A stretch of DNA of 64,000 nt from CAIQPS01 sp963783835 (GTDB lineage: Bacteria > Actinomycetota > Thermoleophilia > RBG-16-64-13). The DNA is taken from contig CAWAOX010000007.1 of NCBI GenBank assembly GCA_963783835.1, positions 22,378 to 86,377 of the forward strand, written 5' to 3'. The notes under the pieces are model-generated. The model was not told where the DNA came from, did not search any database, and saw only the letters and a program-made list of their open reading frames with translations. A program made the position numbers and the translations under genes. Each line of letters starts with the position of its first letter. Positions within the stretch are counted from its first letter, which is position 1. Below, piece after piece: positions 33,778 to 41,275 of the stretch.

Positions 33778-34388
33778 GCGAAGAGACCGTTTCCAGCGGC
33801 CAAGTGTCGCCGGGCGAGGACCTCCCCACCGAGGAACTGCCCGGCAGCTACGAGTTGCCGGGTGCCACGGAGCAGCCCTGCGCCAACCATCCGAATCGCC
33901 TGACGATGGTCACGTGCAGCAACTGCAGCAAGCCGCTCTGCCCGGACTGCATGGTCTATTCCGCGGTCGGCATCAAGTGCAAGGAATGCGCCACGCCACC
34001 CCGGTCGGCCCTTGCCACCCTCAAGACCAGCAAGTTCTTGCTCGCGATCGCGGCCGGCCTGTGGACCGCCACCGCTCTGGGCTTCGCCTACTACTACGTT
34101 CTGGGCGGCATCCGGTTCTTCTTCGTGTTCATCTTTGTGTCGGCGGGCATCGGCTACCTTGTCGGCGAAGTGATCAGCAGGACCTCGGGGCGCTATCACG
34201 GGCTTAAGACGGCCATAACGGCTGCAGGCGCCACCATCTGGGCCTTCGTGCTTCCCCCCATCACGGCTGCCTTCATCAGCTACGGCGTCAACTGGAACAC
34301 CGTGGTGTTCGCCTTGTCCGCGCGCGGGATCATCAACTGGATCGTGATGCTTTTCGCCGCGTACCTCGCCTGGAACCGTAACCGCTGA
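33774..34388 (+). CDS. B-box zinc-finger-like membrane protein
   Basis: 204 residues from a GTG overlapping the hspR stop. After a polar N-terminus comes a compact Cys/His cluster at about residues 36-72 (CANHPN, then CSNCSKPLCPDC, then CKEC), the B-box-like zinc-binding pattern. Four hydrophobic helices follow. Similar proteins, zinc ribbon plus membrane helices, are common in actinobacteria and lack a known function. Overlap with hspR suggests expression with the chaperones; a role in membrane stress would be a guess. Confidence 0.8.
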   Translation: MSEETVSSGQVSPGEDLPTEELPGSYELPGATEQPCANHPNRLTMVTCSNCSKPLCPDCMVYSAVGIKCKECATPPRSALATLKTSKFLLAIAAGLWTATALGFAYYYVLGGIRFFFVFIFVSAGIGYLVGEVISRTSGRYHGLKTAITAAGATIWAFVLPPITAAFISYGVNWNTVVFALSARGIINWIVMLFAAYLAWNRNR

Positions 34389-34438
34389 CCGGCGGCGTTT
34401 GCAGGTTGCCGGGCCCCTGGCAGCTGCCCCACTCCTGG

Positions 34439-34465
34439 CTGGCACTCTAACCCGGTGAGTGCCAA
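34439..34465. promoter_or_regulatory. CIRCE-like inverted repeat
   Basis: TGGCACTC (34440-34447), exactly 9 nt, then GAGTGCCA (34457-34464): perfect 8-bp arms. Compared with the HrcA operator TTAGCACTC-N9-GAGTGCTAA, the arms and spacer length match except in the outer bases. It lies 68 bp upstream of the FmdB-like gene. No run of T follows, so it is not a terminator. No hrcA is in the window. Confidence 0.5.
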
Positions 34466-34471
34466 AACAAT

Positions 34472-34500
34472 CTGCAGCAGCGGGCGATTTTCGCTATACT
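34472..34500 (+). promoter_or_regulatory. Possible promoter for the FmdB-like gene
   Basis: TATACT at 34495-34500 is a good -10. The -35 at 17-bp spacing (CTGCAG, 34472-34477) is poor. It lies just downstream of the CIRCE-like repeat. Confidence 0.35.
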
Positions 34501-34531
34501 ATGCGAGGTTAGATCAGGAGGATCACCAGCT

Positions 34532-34867
34532 TTGCCTACATACGAATACAGATGTGTGTCCTGCGAGCACCAGTTCGAGCGCTTCCAGCGCATGTCGGAC
34601 GAGGCCGTCAAGGAGTGCGAGGTCTGTGGGGAGCCCGTCAAGCGGCTGCTTTTTCCGGTGGCGATCCATTTCAAAGGCAACGGCTTCTACAGCACCGACT
34701 ATGCCAAGAAGAACGCCCTAGCCACGGCCGGCACCAGCGCCGGGAACGGTGGGAGCGCCGACTCGTGTTCAACGAGCGACGACAAGGGTTCGGCGGATAG
34801 CGCCAAACCGCCGGCAACTACGGCAAACACGCCCGCACCCGCGGCAGCGACCGCTACGACCGACTGA
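34532..34867 (+). CDS. FmdB-family zinc ribbon protein
   Basis: 111 residues from a TTG start behind AGGAGGATC. The opening PTYEYRCVSCEHQFERFQ and the second pair CEVCGEPVKRLLFP form the CxxC...CxxC ribbon typical of the FmdB/CxxC_CxxC_SSSS family. The C-terminal half is a low-complexity Ser/Ala/Thr tail, also typical. These proteins were first noticed as putative regulators of formamidase genes; the actual role is unknown. A CIRCE-like repeat upstream hints at heat regulation (inference). Confidence 0.85.
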   Translation: MPTYEYRCVSCEHQFERFQRMSDEAVKECEVCGEPVKRLLFPVAIHFKGNGFYSTDYAKKNALATAGTSAGNGGSADSCSTSDDKGSADSAKPPATTANTPAPAAATATTD

Positions 34868-34881
34868 GCCTCCCCTCCCGC

Positions 34882-35736
34882 ATGGCCGGCAGGGAATGCG
34901 AGTTGGTCGCGTTCGGCTCTCGCCGACCGCTCATCGTTCTCACCAACGATGACGGAGTCACGTCACCTGCTTTGAGCATCCTCAAAGCCGCGCTCGATCC
35001 GCTTGGCGACGTACAGATAGTCGCGCCGGACCAGAACCGCTCGGGTGCGGCCCGCAGCATCACGATGCATGCCCCGCTGTGGGTCGAAGAAGTCGAGTTG
35101 GCTGACGGCAGCCTCGCCTACAGCACCGACGGGACTCCGGTGGATTGCGTGCGCATGGCGGCCCTGGGCCTGCTCGACCGCGCCCCCGACCTCATCGTCT
35201 CCGGCATCAATCTCGGCGAGAATCTCGGCGACGACATCACCTATTCGGGCACCGTCGCCGCCGCTTTTGAGGGTATTATGCTCGATATCCCGGCTATCGC
35301 GCTGTCGGCCCAGGGCTACCACCCCGGCTACGACCTCAGCGTGCCGGCCCGCTTCGCCCGCCGGCTGGTCTCGGTCGCGCTGGCGAAGGGCTTTCCGGCC
35401 AAGACCCTGCTCAACGTGAACTGTCCCGACCGGCGGTGGGAGGAACTGAAGGGGGCCCGGCTGACGGTGTTGGGCAGGCGCATCTACGGGGACAAGGTCG
35501 AGCACCGCGCGACCAGCGGCAAGCGTCGCCAGTACCACATCTACAACGACGACCTCGGCTATCACCACGCCCCGGGCACCGACTTCGAGGCGGTGGCCGA
35601 GGGCTACGTGTCGGTCACTCCGCTCCAGTTCGAGCTCATGTCGCACGAGGCTCTCGAGCGGCTGCGCTCCTGGGAAGTCGCCCTGAGCACCGGCGGTGAT
35701 GGTGGCGCCATCGACGCCGGCGAGGACGGGCGCTGA
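34882..35736 (+). CDS. surE: 5'-nucleotidase SurE
   Basis: 284 residues. The acidic metal site is in LTNDDGVTSPA near residue 20. The conserved NRSGAARSIT and the GINLGENLGDDITYSGTVAAA loop are intact. SurE dephosphorylates nucleoside 5'/3'-monophosphates and is linked to stationary-phase and stress survival. The first ~14 residues precede the usual start of the fold, so an internal start is possible. It overlaps the HAD phosphatase by one base (TGATG). Confidence 0.94.
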   Translation: MAGRECELVAFGSRRPLIVLTNDDGVTSPALSILKAALDPLGDVQIVAPDQNRSGAARSITMHAPLWVEEVELADGSLAYSTDGTPVDCVRMAALGLLDRAPDLIVSGINLGENLGDDITYSGTVAAAFEGIMLDIPAIALSAQGYHPGYDLSVPARFARRLVSVALAKGFPAKTLLNVNCPDRRWEELKGARLTVLGRRIYGDKVEHRATSGKRRQYHIYNDDLGYHHAPGTDFEAVAEGYVSVTPLQFELMSHEALERLRSWEVALSTGGDGGAIDAGEDGR

Positions 35737-36380
35737 TGGCGCCCGCGTTCAAAGCCGTGGTGTTCGACCTCGACGGGACGCTCGTCGACTCCGTCGAACT
35801 CATCACGATCTCCTTCCAGCACGCCATCCGGGAAGTGCTGGGCCGGGAGGCTTCGCGCGAGGAGGCGGTGCAGCACGTGGGCACTCCGCTCCGGGAGCAG
35901 ATGGTGCGGATCAGCCCTGAGAACGCCGACGAACTGGTCGAGGTGTACCGGGAGTTCAACCACCGGGAGCACGACCGCATGCTCAAGCTCTACGATGGCA
36001 TGCTCGATCTGCTGGACCGGCTGACAGAGGCTGGGGTCAAGCTGGGGCTGGTCACGTCCAAATCCAGGGCCACCACGCAGATGGCCTTCGACCTCACCGG
36101 AATCGAGCACTACTTCGGCGCGACCGTCTGCTGTGACGAGGCGCCCGGCAACAAGCCGACCGCGGAGCCGATCCTCTTCTGCTTGAATGGACTCGACACG
36201 GCTCCGGAGGACGCGGCATACGTCGGCGACAGTCCCGCCGACATGCAGGCGGCGCACGCGGCCCGGGTGAGCGCCATCGCCGTGAGTTGGGGAGTGTTCG
36301 ACACAAGGGCGCTGGCTGCTGAAAAGCCGGAGAGACTGGTTCATACTATCCCTGAGTTGGCGGCTGTCCTCGGCGTGTAG
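35736..36380 (+). CDS. HAD-superfamily phosphatase, PpaX/Gph-like
   Basis: 214 residues. HAD motif I is VVFDLDGTLVDS with both aspartates. The helical cap (C1) lies at about residues 20-85. Motif II is LVTSKS, and motif III/IV lies around NKPTAEP and YVGDSPADMQAA. Members hydrolyse small phosphate esters such as phosphoglycolate or pyrophosphate. The substrate is unknown; LigA downstream is compatible with clearing pyrophosphate or DNA-repair phosphoglycolate (inference). Its ATG overlaps the surE stop. Confidence 0.88.
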   Translation: MAPAFKAVVFDLDGTLVDSVELITISFQHAIREVLGREASREEAVQHVGTPLREQMVRISPENADELVEVYREFNHREHDRMLKLYDGMLDLLDRLTEAGVKLGLVTSKSRATTQMAFDLTGIEHYFGATVCCDEAPGNKPTAEPILFCLNGLDTAPEDAAYVGDSPADMQAAHAARVSAIAVSWGVFDTRALAAEKPERLVHTIPELAAVLGV

Positions 36381-36391
36381 GAGGCTGTTCG

Positions 36392-38458
36392 GTGACCGAA
36401 GGCGATACCTCGGCGCGGCGGCTGGCGGAGCTTCGCGAGCTCATCCGGCATCACGAGCACCGCTACTACGTCCTCGACTCCCCGGAGATATCCGACGCGG
36501 AGTACGACGCTCTCTACCGGGAGCTGCGGGAAATCGAAGTCGAGCATCCCGGGCTCGTCACGGCCGACTCCCCGACCCAGCGGGTCGGCGGGGAGCCCTT
36601 GGCCGGCTTCGTCCAGGTGCGGCACGGCGAGCCGATGCTCTCCCTGGCCAACGCGAAGAACGAGGACGAACTGCGGGCCTGGTACGCCCGGGTGGTCAAG
36701 CTGGCGGCGGACGCCGGGGCGAGCGCCGACACCTTGCGCTTCGTCCTCGAGGCAAAGATAGACGGTCTGGCCATCTCCCTGCGCTACGAAGCCGGGCGCC
36801 TTGCCGTCGGGGCGACGCGGGGCAACGGTGAGATCGGGGAGGACGTCACCGCCAACCTGCGCACGATCCGGACGGTACCGCTGGCCATGTCGGCTGACGC
36901 GGCCCCCTATCCGGAGGTCGCGGAGGTGCGGGGCGAGATCTACCTGCCCCTGCAGGCCTTCGCCCAGCTCAACGAGCAGCGGGTCGCCGCCGGAGAAGCC
37001 ACCTTCGCCAATCCCCGCAACGCCGCAGCCGGTTCGCTCCGGCAACTCGATCCCCGGGTGACGTCTTCCCGGCCGCTCGCCGCTTGGTTCTATGGCGTCG
37101 GCCACCTGGAGGGGGCCCGGTTCGCCACTCATCACGAGGCGCTCGAGTGGCTCAAGCAAGCGGGCTTCCGGGTGAACCCCGATACTCGGACGGCCTCCAC
37201 CGTGGACGAGATCATCGACGGATGCCGGGCCTGGCAGCATCGCCGCGAGGAGCTGGACTACGACATCGACGGCGTGGTCGTGAAGCTGGACGACCGCGGC
37301 CTGCAGTCCGCGCTGGGGTCTGTCGGCCGGGATCCCCGCTGGGCCGTCGCGTACAAGTTCGCCCCCACGACCGCCCAGACCCGGTTGCTGAAGATCCACA
37401 TCAACGTGGGCCGGACCGGGGTGTTGAACCCCTGGGCGGAGCTGGACCCGGTAGAAGTCGGCGGGGTGACGGTGGAGAAGGCCACGCTTCATAACGAGGA
37501 CGACATCCGGCGCAAGGATCTGCGTGAGGGCGACGTGGTCATCGTGCAGCGGGCGGGCGACGTCATACCGCAGGTGGTCGCGCCCCTGACCGATCTGCGG
37601 ACCGGGGCGGAGCAGCCCTTCCATATGCCGGAGCAGTGCCCCTCCTGCGGAACCCCGGTGGTCCGGACGCCTGGAGAGGTTGCTCTGCGCTGCCCCAACC
37701 CGGACTGCCCCGCGAAGCGCGCGGAGGCCGTCAAGCACTTCGTCAGCAAGGGAGCGATGGACATAGACGGCGTCGGCGACCGGCTGGTGGAGCGTCTGCT
37801 CGAGCTGGGGATGATCCGGGACGCGGCCGACCTCTACGAGCTCGAGGCCTCGCAGTTGGCCGCGCTGGACCGGCTCGGCGAGAAATCCGCCGGCAACATC
37901 GTCAAGGCGATCGAGGCATCGAAAGAGCGGCCCCTGGCGCGCGTCCTCTGGGCCCTGGGCATCCTGCACGTGGGCGGGGAGAACGCGGAGTTGCTCGTGC
38001 GCCGGTTCGGGGGCATGGCCGCCCTGCGGGAGGCGCCGAAGGAAGCCATCAGCGAGACCCCCGGAATCGGTCCGGTGATAGCGGAGAGTGTCTGGACCTT
38101 CTTCAGGGATTCGCGGAATGCGGATCTGGTCGACCGGCTGGCGGCAGCGGGCGTCACGATGGAACTGCCCGCCTCGGAACAGGCGGACGGCGGCGAGGGG
38201 GCCGGCCGAGCGGCCGGGCCGCTCGCCGGTAAGACCCTGGTGCTCACCGGCGCTCTGCCGACGCTCTCGAGGCAAGAAGCGACCGACCTGATAGTGGCCG
38301 CGGGCGGACGGGTCACCGGGTCGGTGAGCGCGAAGACCGCCTACGTGGTGGTCGGCGAAGAGGCCGGCTCAAAGCTCGACAAGGCGCGGGAGCTGGGCGT
38401 GGAACTGCTCGACGAGGCAGGGCTGCGCTCGCTGCTCGCTGAGCAGGTAGCCGGCTGA
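36392..38458 (+). CDS. ligA: NAD-dependent DNA ligase LigA
   Basis: 688 residues from a GTG start. The Ia domain starts the protein (ARRLAELRELIRHHEHRYYVLD). The adenylation lysine is in EAKIDGLAISLRY, with GATRGNGEIGEDVT following. The OB fold, a Cys4 zinc finger (CPSCGTPVV, CPNPDCPAKR), the HhH repeats and a C-terminal BRCT domain (GKTLVLTGALPTLSRQEA) are all present. It seals nicks in replication and repair using NAD+. It is the third gene of surE-HAD-ligA and convergent with the next gene at 12 bp. Confidence 0.97.
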   Translation: MTEGDTSARRLAELRELIRHHEHRYYVLDSPEISDAEYDALYRELREIEVEHPGLVTADSPTQRVGGEPLAGFVQVRHGEPMLSLANAKNEDELRAWYARVVKLAADAGASADTLRFVLEAKIDGLAISLRYEAGRLAVGATRGNGEIGEDVTANLRTIRTVPLAMSADAAPYPEVAEVRGEIYLPLQAFAQLNEQRVAAGEATFANPRNAAAGSLRQLDPRVTSSRPLAAWFYGVGHLEGARFATHHEALEWLKQAGFRVNPDTRTASTVDEIIDGCRAWQHRREELDYDIDGVVVKLDDRGLQSALGSVGRDPRWAVAYKFAPTTAQTRLLKIHINVGRTGVLNPWAELDPVEVGGVTVEKATLHNEDDIRRKDLREGDVVIVQRAGDVIPQVVAPLTDLRTGAEQPFHMPEQCPSCGTPVVRTPGEVALRCPNPDCPAKRAEAVKHFVSKGAMDIDGVGDRLVERLLELGMIRDAADLYELEASQLAALDRLGEKSAGNIVKAIEASKERPLARVLWALGILHVGGENAELLVRRFGGMAALREAPKEAISETPGIGPVIAESVWTFFRDSRNADLVDRLAAAGVTMELPASEQADGGEGAGRAAGPLAGKTLVLTGALPTLSRQEATDLIVAAGGRVTGSVSAKTAYVVVGEEAGSKLDKARELGVELLDEAGLRSLLAEQVAG

Positions 38459-38470
38459 CGCGCAGATCGG

Positions 38471-39301
38471 TCAGGACGGGCGGTAGGTGGTGAGGACGGG
38501 CCGTCCGCCGTCTACCACGGCTTCGACCAGTCTCTGGACTCGGGGTCTGCCCCCCTGGTCCCTCTCCATGTGCACGAAGAGCGGTTTCACCGTCGTCAGC
38601 CGCTCGCCGAGTTCCCTGCTCATCGAGAGCCAATCCGCGATCGTCAGCTGAGGATCGGGAGACTCTACCGTGGCCATGCCCGAGGTTCCGGGAACCAGGG
38701 TCTCGAGGAAGGCCGGTCCGTCTCGGCGGAGCAGTTCCCCGGCGATGATCCAGGTCGGCTTCATGTCCGCGGCTTTGCGGAATACGGTGGCTCGAGAAGG
38801 CGTGCCCTTCCTGGCGGTGAGTTGCACCACGAACGAACGGTCGCGCAGCGCCGGGAACTCGTCATCGATACCGTCCACTGCGACGATGCGCTGGTCGCGG
38901 GGCAGCGTCTCAATGAGGGCGTTCAAGAGTGTGGACTTGCCAACGTTTGGGGCCCCGCTCACGATTATCGTCCGCTTGACATTCAGGGACCCCGAGAGCA
39001 GCCGGGCTTCGACTCCGGTAAGCGTGTTGTTGTCGACGAGGGTGCGGAGGGGCACGTTGAGCACCCGGCGGTCCGGCTGGTTGACCGAGGCGTACATGAC
39101 GGACTTGGTAGCGTCCAGAGCGGGTCCCCGGTCGAGATGGAAAGCGTCGTAGGTGCGGACGACTGACTGCGCCAACTGGGAAGCGAGCAGCAGGTGTCCC
39201 CGCTCCTCGTCGGTCGGGTCGAGCTCGGCGATAAGCTCGTCGGCCAGCTTCTGCATGCCGTGTTCGTAAGCGGCCAGTATCCGATCGAACCCAGGCACCA
39301 T
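38471..39301 (-). CDS. Orphan CpaF/VirB11-like secretion ATPase
   Basis: About 276 residues from ATG 39301 (a GTG at 39304 is also in frame). The C-terminal two thirds follow the CpaF/VirB11 plan: Walker A (SGAPNVGKSTLLNALIETLP), an RIVAVDGIDDEFPAL 'Asp box', then MKPTWIIAGELLR, corresponding to MRPDRIIVGEVRG, and the GTSGMATVESPDP loop. The Walker A sequence NVGKST is more usual in GTPases than the GSGKT of secretion ATPases. No pilus, Tad or secretion genes flank it, so its partner is unknown. It may energise an unlinked Tad-like machine or act alone. Confidence 0.68.
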   Translation of the reverse strand: MVPGFDRILAAYEHGMQKLADELIAELDPTDEERGHLLLASQLAQSVVRTYDAFHLDRGPALDATKSVMYASVNQPDRRVLNVPLRTLVDNNTLTGVEARLLSGSLNVKRTIIVSGAPNVGKSTLLNALIETLPRDQRIVAVDGIDDEFPALRDRSFVVQLTARKGTPSRATVFRKAADMKPTWIIAGELLRRDGPAFLETLVPGTSGMATVESPDPQLTIADWLSMSRELGERLTTVKPLFVHMERDQGGRPRVQRLVEAVVDGGRPVLTTYRPS

Positions 39302-39369
39302 CACCTCCGCTGAAGTTGCTACCCGATTCTATCGGCTGGGAAGCGGAAGTGGGAGAGCGTGTGACCACC

Positions 39370-39430
39370 GGGGATAGTGAACTTGTCTGAAATGTCCCTC
39401 TGGGGATGCTGAATTTGTCAATAATGTATG
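39370..39430. repeat. Degenerate direct repeat, possible insertion-sequence end remnant
   Basis: Two 29-nt units (39370-39398 and 39402-39430), both beginning GGGGAT and containing TTGTC and AATGT, match at 20 of 29 positions with a 32-bp period. Short repeated units of this style occur at IS21-like termini. There is no transposase gene nearby. Confidence 0.35.
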
Positions 39431-39496
39431 ATTACAAGTGCAACTACGGCACCGCATGATCACGGGTGCAAAAACATCGCAAGGAGGGGTACGCAC

Positions 39497-40474
39497 ATGA
39501 TCGGTAGTGGACTATCAAGACGACTTCATCGCCGGAAGAGTCTGGGCCTGGGACTGGTTCTCGCAGTCGTTGTCGTCCTCGGTCTGGCGGCGTTGTTGAC
39601 GGCCTGCGGCAGTAGCAGCGACACCTCGACGACGGCGGCGCAGTCGACCACCACCATGGCTCCGACGACCACGGCGGCCCCCAGCACGACCGCGAGCCCG
39701 CAAACGACAACCAGCGTCGCTGCCAAGACCGACCTGATCATGGCGTCGACGACTTCGACCCAGGACTCCGGCCTGTTCGACGTGCTGATTCCGGCCTTCA
39801 GTGAGGCATTCCCGCAGTACAACACGAAGGTCGTGGCCGTGGGAAGTGGCGAAGCGTTGAAGCTGGGCGAGACCGGCGACGCCGACGTGCTGCTGGTCCA
39901 CTCGCCCGCTGCGGAAACGGAGTTCATGAAGGCCGGCTACGGGGTGGACCGCAAGGCCGTCATGTACAACGACTTCATCATCGTCGGCCCGCCCTCGGAC
40001 CCGGCCAAGATCAAGGGCATGACCGACGCATCAGATGCTTTCGCGAAGATCGCCGCCGCACAGGCGTTGTTCTTCAGCAGGGGAGACAAATCCGGGACCA
40101 ACGCCAAAGAACTGGGGCTCTGGAAGGAAGCAGGCATCACCCCGTCCGGTGACTGGTATCAGATCACCGGGCAGGGGATGGGCGAGACCCTTACCATTGC
40201 CGATCAGAAGGGCGGCTACACGCTTGCCGACCGCGGTACCTGGCTCGCCAAAAAGGACTCCCTCAAGAACCTGGAGCTCTTGACGGAGGGTGACAAGGCG
40301 TTGTTCAATCAGTACCACGTGATCACCTGCACGGCGGCCAAGAACATGCAGGGTGCCAATGACTTCATGAACTGGGTCGTCTCTCCGGATGTTCAGCAGA
40401 ACATCATAGCGACCTACGGTGTCGAGAAGTACGGCCAGCCGTTGTTCGTTCCCAACGCGGCCACGGCCGAATAG
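39497..40474 (+). CDS. tupA: Tungstate ABC transporter substrate-binding lipoprotein TupA
   Basis: 325 residues from ATG 39497, behind AAGGAGG; an open extension upstream is not supported. The signal segment ends in the lipobox LLTAC, followed by a Thr/Ser-rich linker. The mature domain begins DLIMASTTSTQDSGLFDVLIP. The TTSTQDSG motif and FFSRGDKSGT are typical of TupA/WtpA-like tungstate receptors, which discriminate tungstate from molybdate. It captures tungstate outside the membrane for TupBC. A terminator separates it from tupB. The AOR gene at 3.8 kb is a likely user of the metal. Confidence 0.92.
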   Translation: MIGSGLSRRLHRRKSLGLGLVLAVVVVLGLAALLTACGSSSDTSTTAAQSTTTMAPTTTAAPSTTASPQTTTSVAAKTDLIMASTTSTQDSGLFDVLIPAFSEAFPQYNTKVVAVGSGEALKLGETGDADVLLVHSPAAETEFMKAGYGVDRKAVMYNDFIIVGPPSDPAKIKGMTDASDAFAKIAAAQALFFSRGDKSGTNAKELGLWKEAGITPSGDWYQITGQGMGETLTIADQKGGYTLADRGTWLAKKDSLKNLELLTEGDKALFNQYHVITCTAAKNMQGANDFMNWVVSPDVQQNIIATYGVEKYGQPLFVPNAATAE

Positions 40475-40500
40475 AGGGGGCCGCGAAGGCAGTAGAATTG

Positions 40501-40533
40501 GGGCGCCTCGCCGGACGGCGAGGCGCCCCTTTT
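40501..40533 (+). terminator. Intrinsic terminator between tupA and tupB
   Basis: A 12-bp perfect stem (40501-40512 with 40517-40528), loop GGAC, followed by CTTTTC. It probably reduces tupBC expression relative to tupA, giving an excess of binding protein. Confidence 0.8.
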
Positions 40534-40552
40534 CTACGGGGGAGGTGAGGAT

Positions 40553-41275
40553 ATGGAAGTATTCTGGGATGCGATCAAGCAGGCGCTCTCCCTGTTGATC
40601 CAAGGCGACCCCTATGTGTACCAAGTCATGTGGATGTCGATCCGGGTCGCGGGGACGGCCACGATCTTCGGCATGATCGTGGGGATACCGATAGGCACTT
40701 GGCTGGCGATCAGGCGGTTCTGGGGATGGGGGGCAGCGGCCACTGTCTTGAACGTGGGCCTGATGTTGCCCCCGGTCGTCGTCGGCCTCTTCGTCTTTCT
40801 TCTGCTCTCCCGGCAAGGGCCCTTCGGGTCCCTGAGCCTTCTCTACACACCGACGGCGATGATCATCGCCGAGTTCTTCATCGCTGCCCCGGTCATAGCC
40901 GCGATCACGATGGGGGGAGTGGCCTCGGTCCCGAAAGACGTCCGTCTGCAAGCGATGGGGCTGGGAGCCTCCCGCTGGCAGACGATCTGGTTGGTGCTCC
41001 GAGAGGCGCGGGTCACCGTGATCTCTGGGGTGGTGGCCGGCTTCGGCGCGGCCATCAGCGAAGTGGGTGCGGTGATGATGGTGGGCGGCAACCTCTCCAT
41101 TGCCGGGCAGAACCAGACGGGCACCATGACGACGGCGACCATGAGCCTGGTCCGCCAAGGCGAGTACGCCACGGCCATGGCTTTCGGGCTGATACTCATC
41201 TTCCTGGCTTTCATAATCACCTTCCTTCTCACCCGGACGCAGCAGGGCGTGCGCCGGCGCTGGCTCCAGTCATGA
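40553..41275 (+). CDS. tupB: Tungstate ABC transporter permease TupB
   Basis: 240 residues with about six membrane helices. The cytoplasmic coupling loop matches the ABC permease EAA motif (QAMGLGASRWQTIWLVLREAR). The opening residues (WDAIKQALSLLIQGDPYVYQVMW) resemble TupB/WtpB proteins. It forms the membrane channel for tungstate uptake. It starts behind GGGGGAGGTGAGG, just after the tupA terminator, and its stop overlaps the tupC ATG (ATGA). Confidence 0.92.
   Translation: MEVFWDAIKQALSLLIQGDPYVYQVMWMSIRVAGTATIFGMIVGIPIGTWLAIRRFWGWGAAATVLNVGLMLPPVVVGLFVFLLLSRQGPFGSLSLLYTPTAMIIAEFFIAAPVIAAITMGGVASVPKDVRLQAMGLGASRWQTIWLVLREARVTVISGVVAGFGAAISEVGAVMMVGGNLSIAGQNQTGTMTTATMSLVRQGEYATAMAFGLILIFLAFIITFLLTRTQQGVRRRWLQS

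Noticed and set aside
34440..34464. Reading the 8-bp repeat before the FmdB-like gene as a terminator
   Set aside because: The stem is short with a 9-nt loop, and neither strand has a T-run after it. Its spacing fits CIRCE exactly.
36341..38275. 644-codon minus-strand open frame opposite ligA
   Set aside because: Antisense shadow of a well-conserved LigA; no start context or domain.
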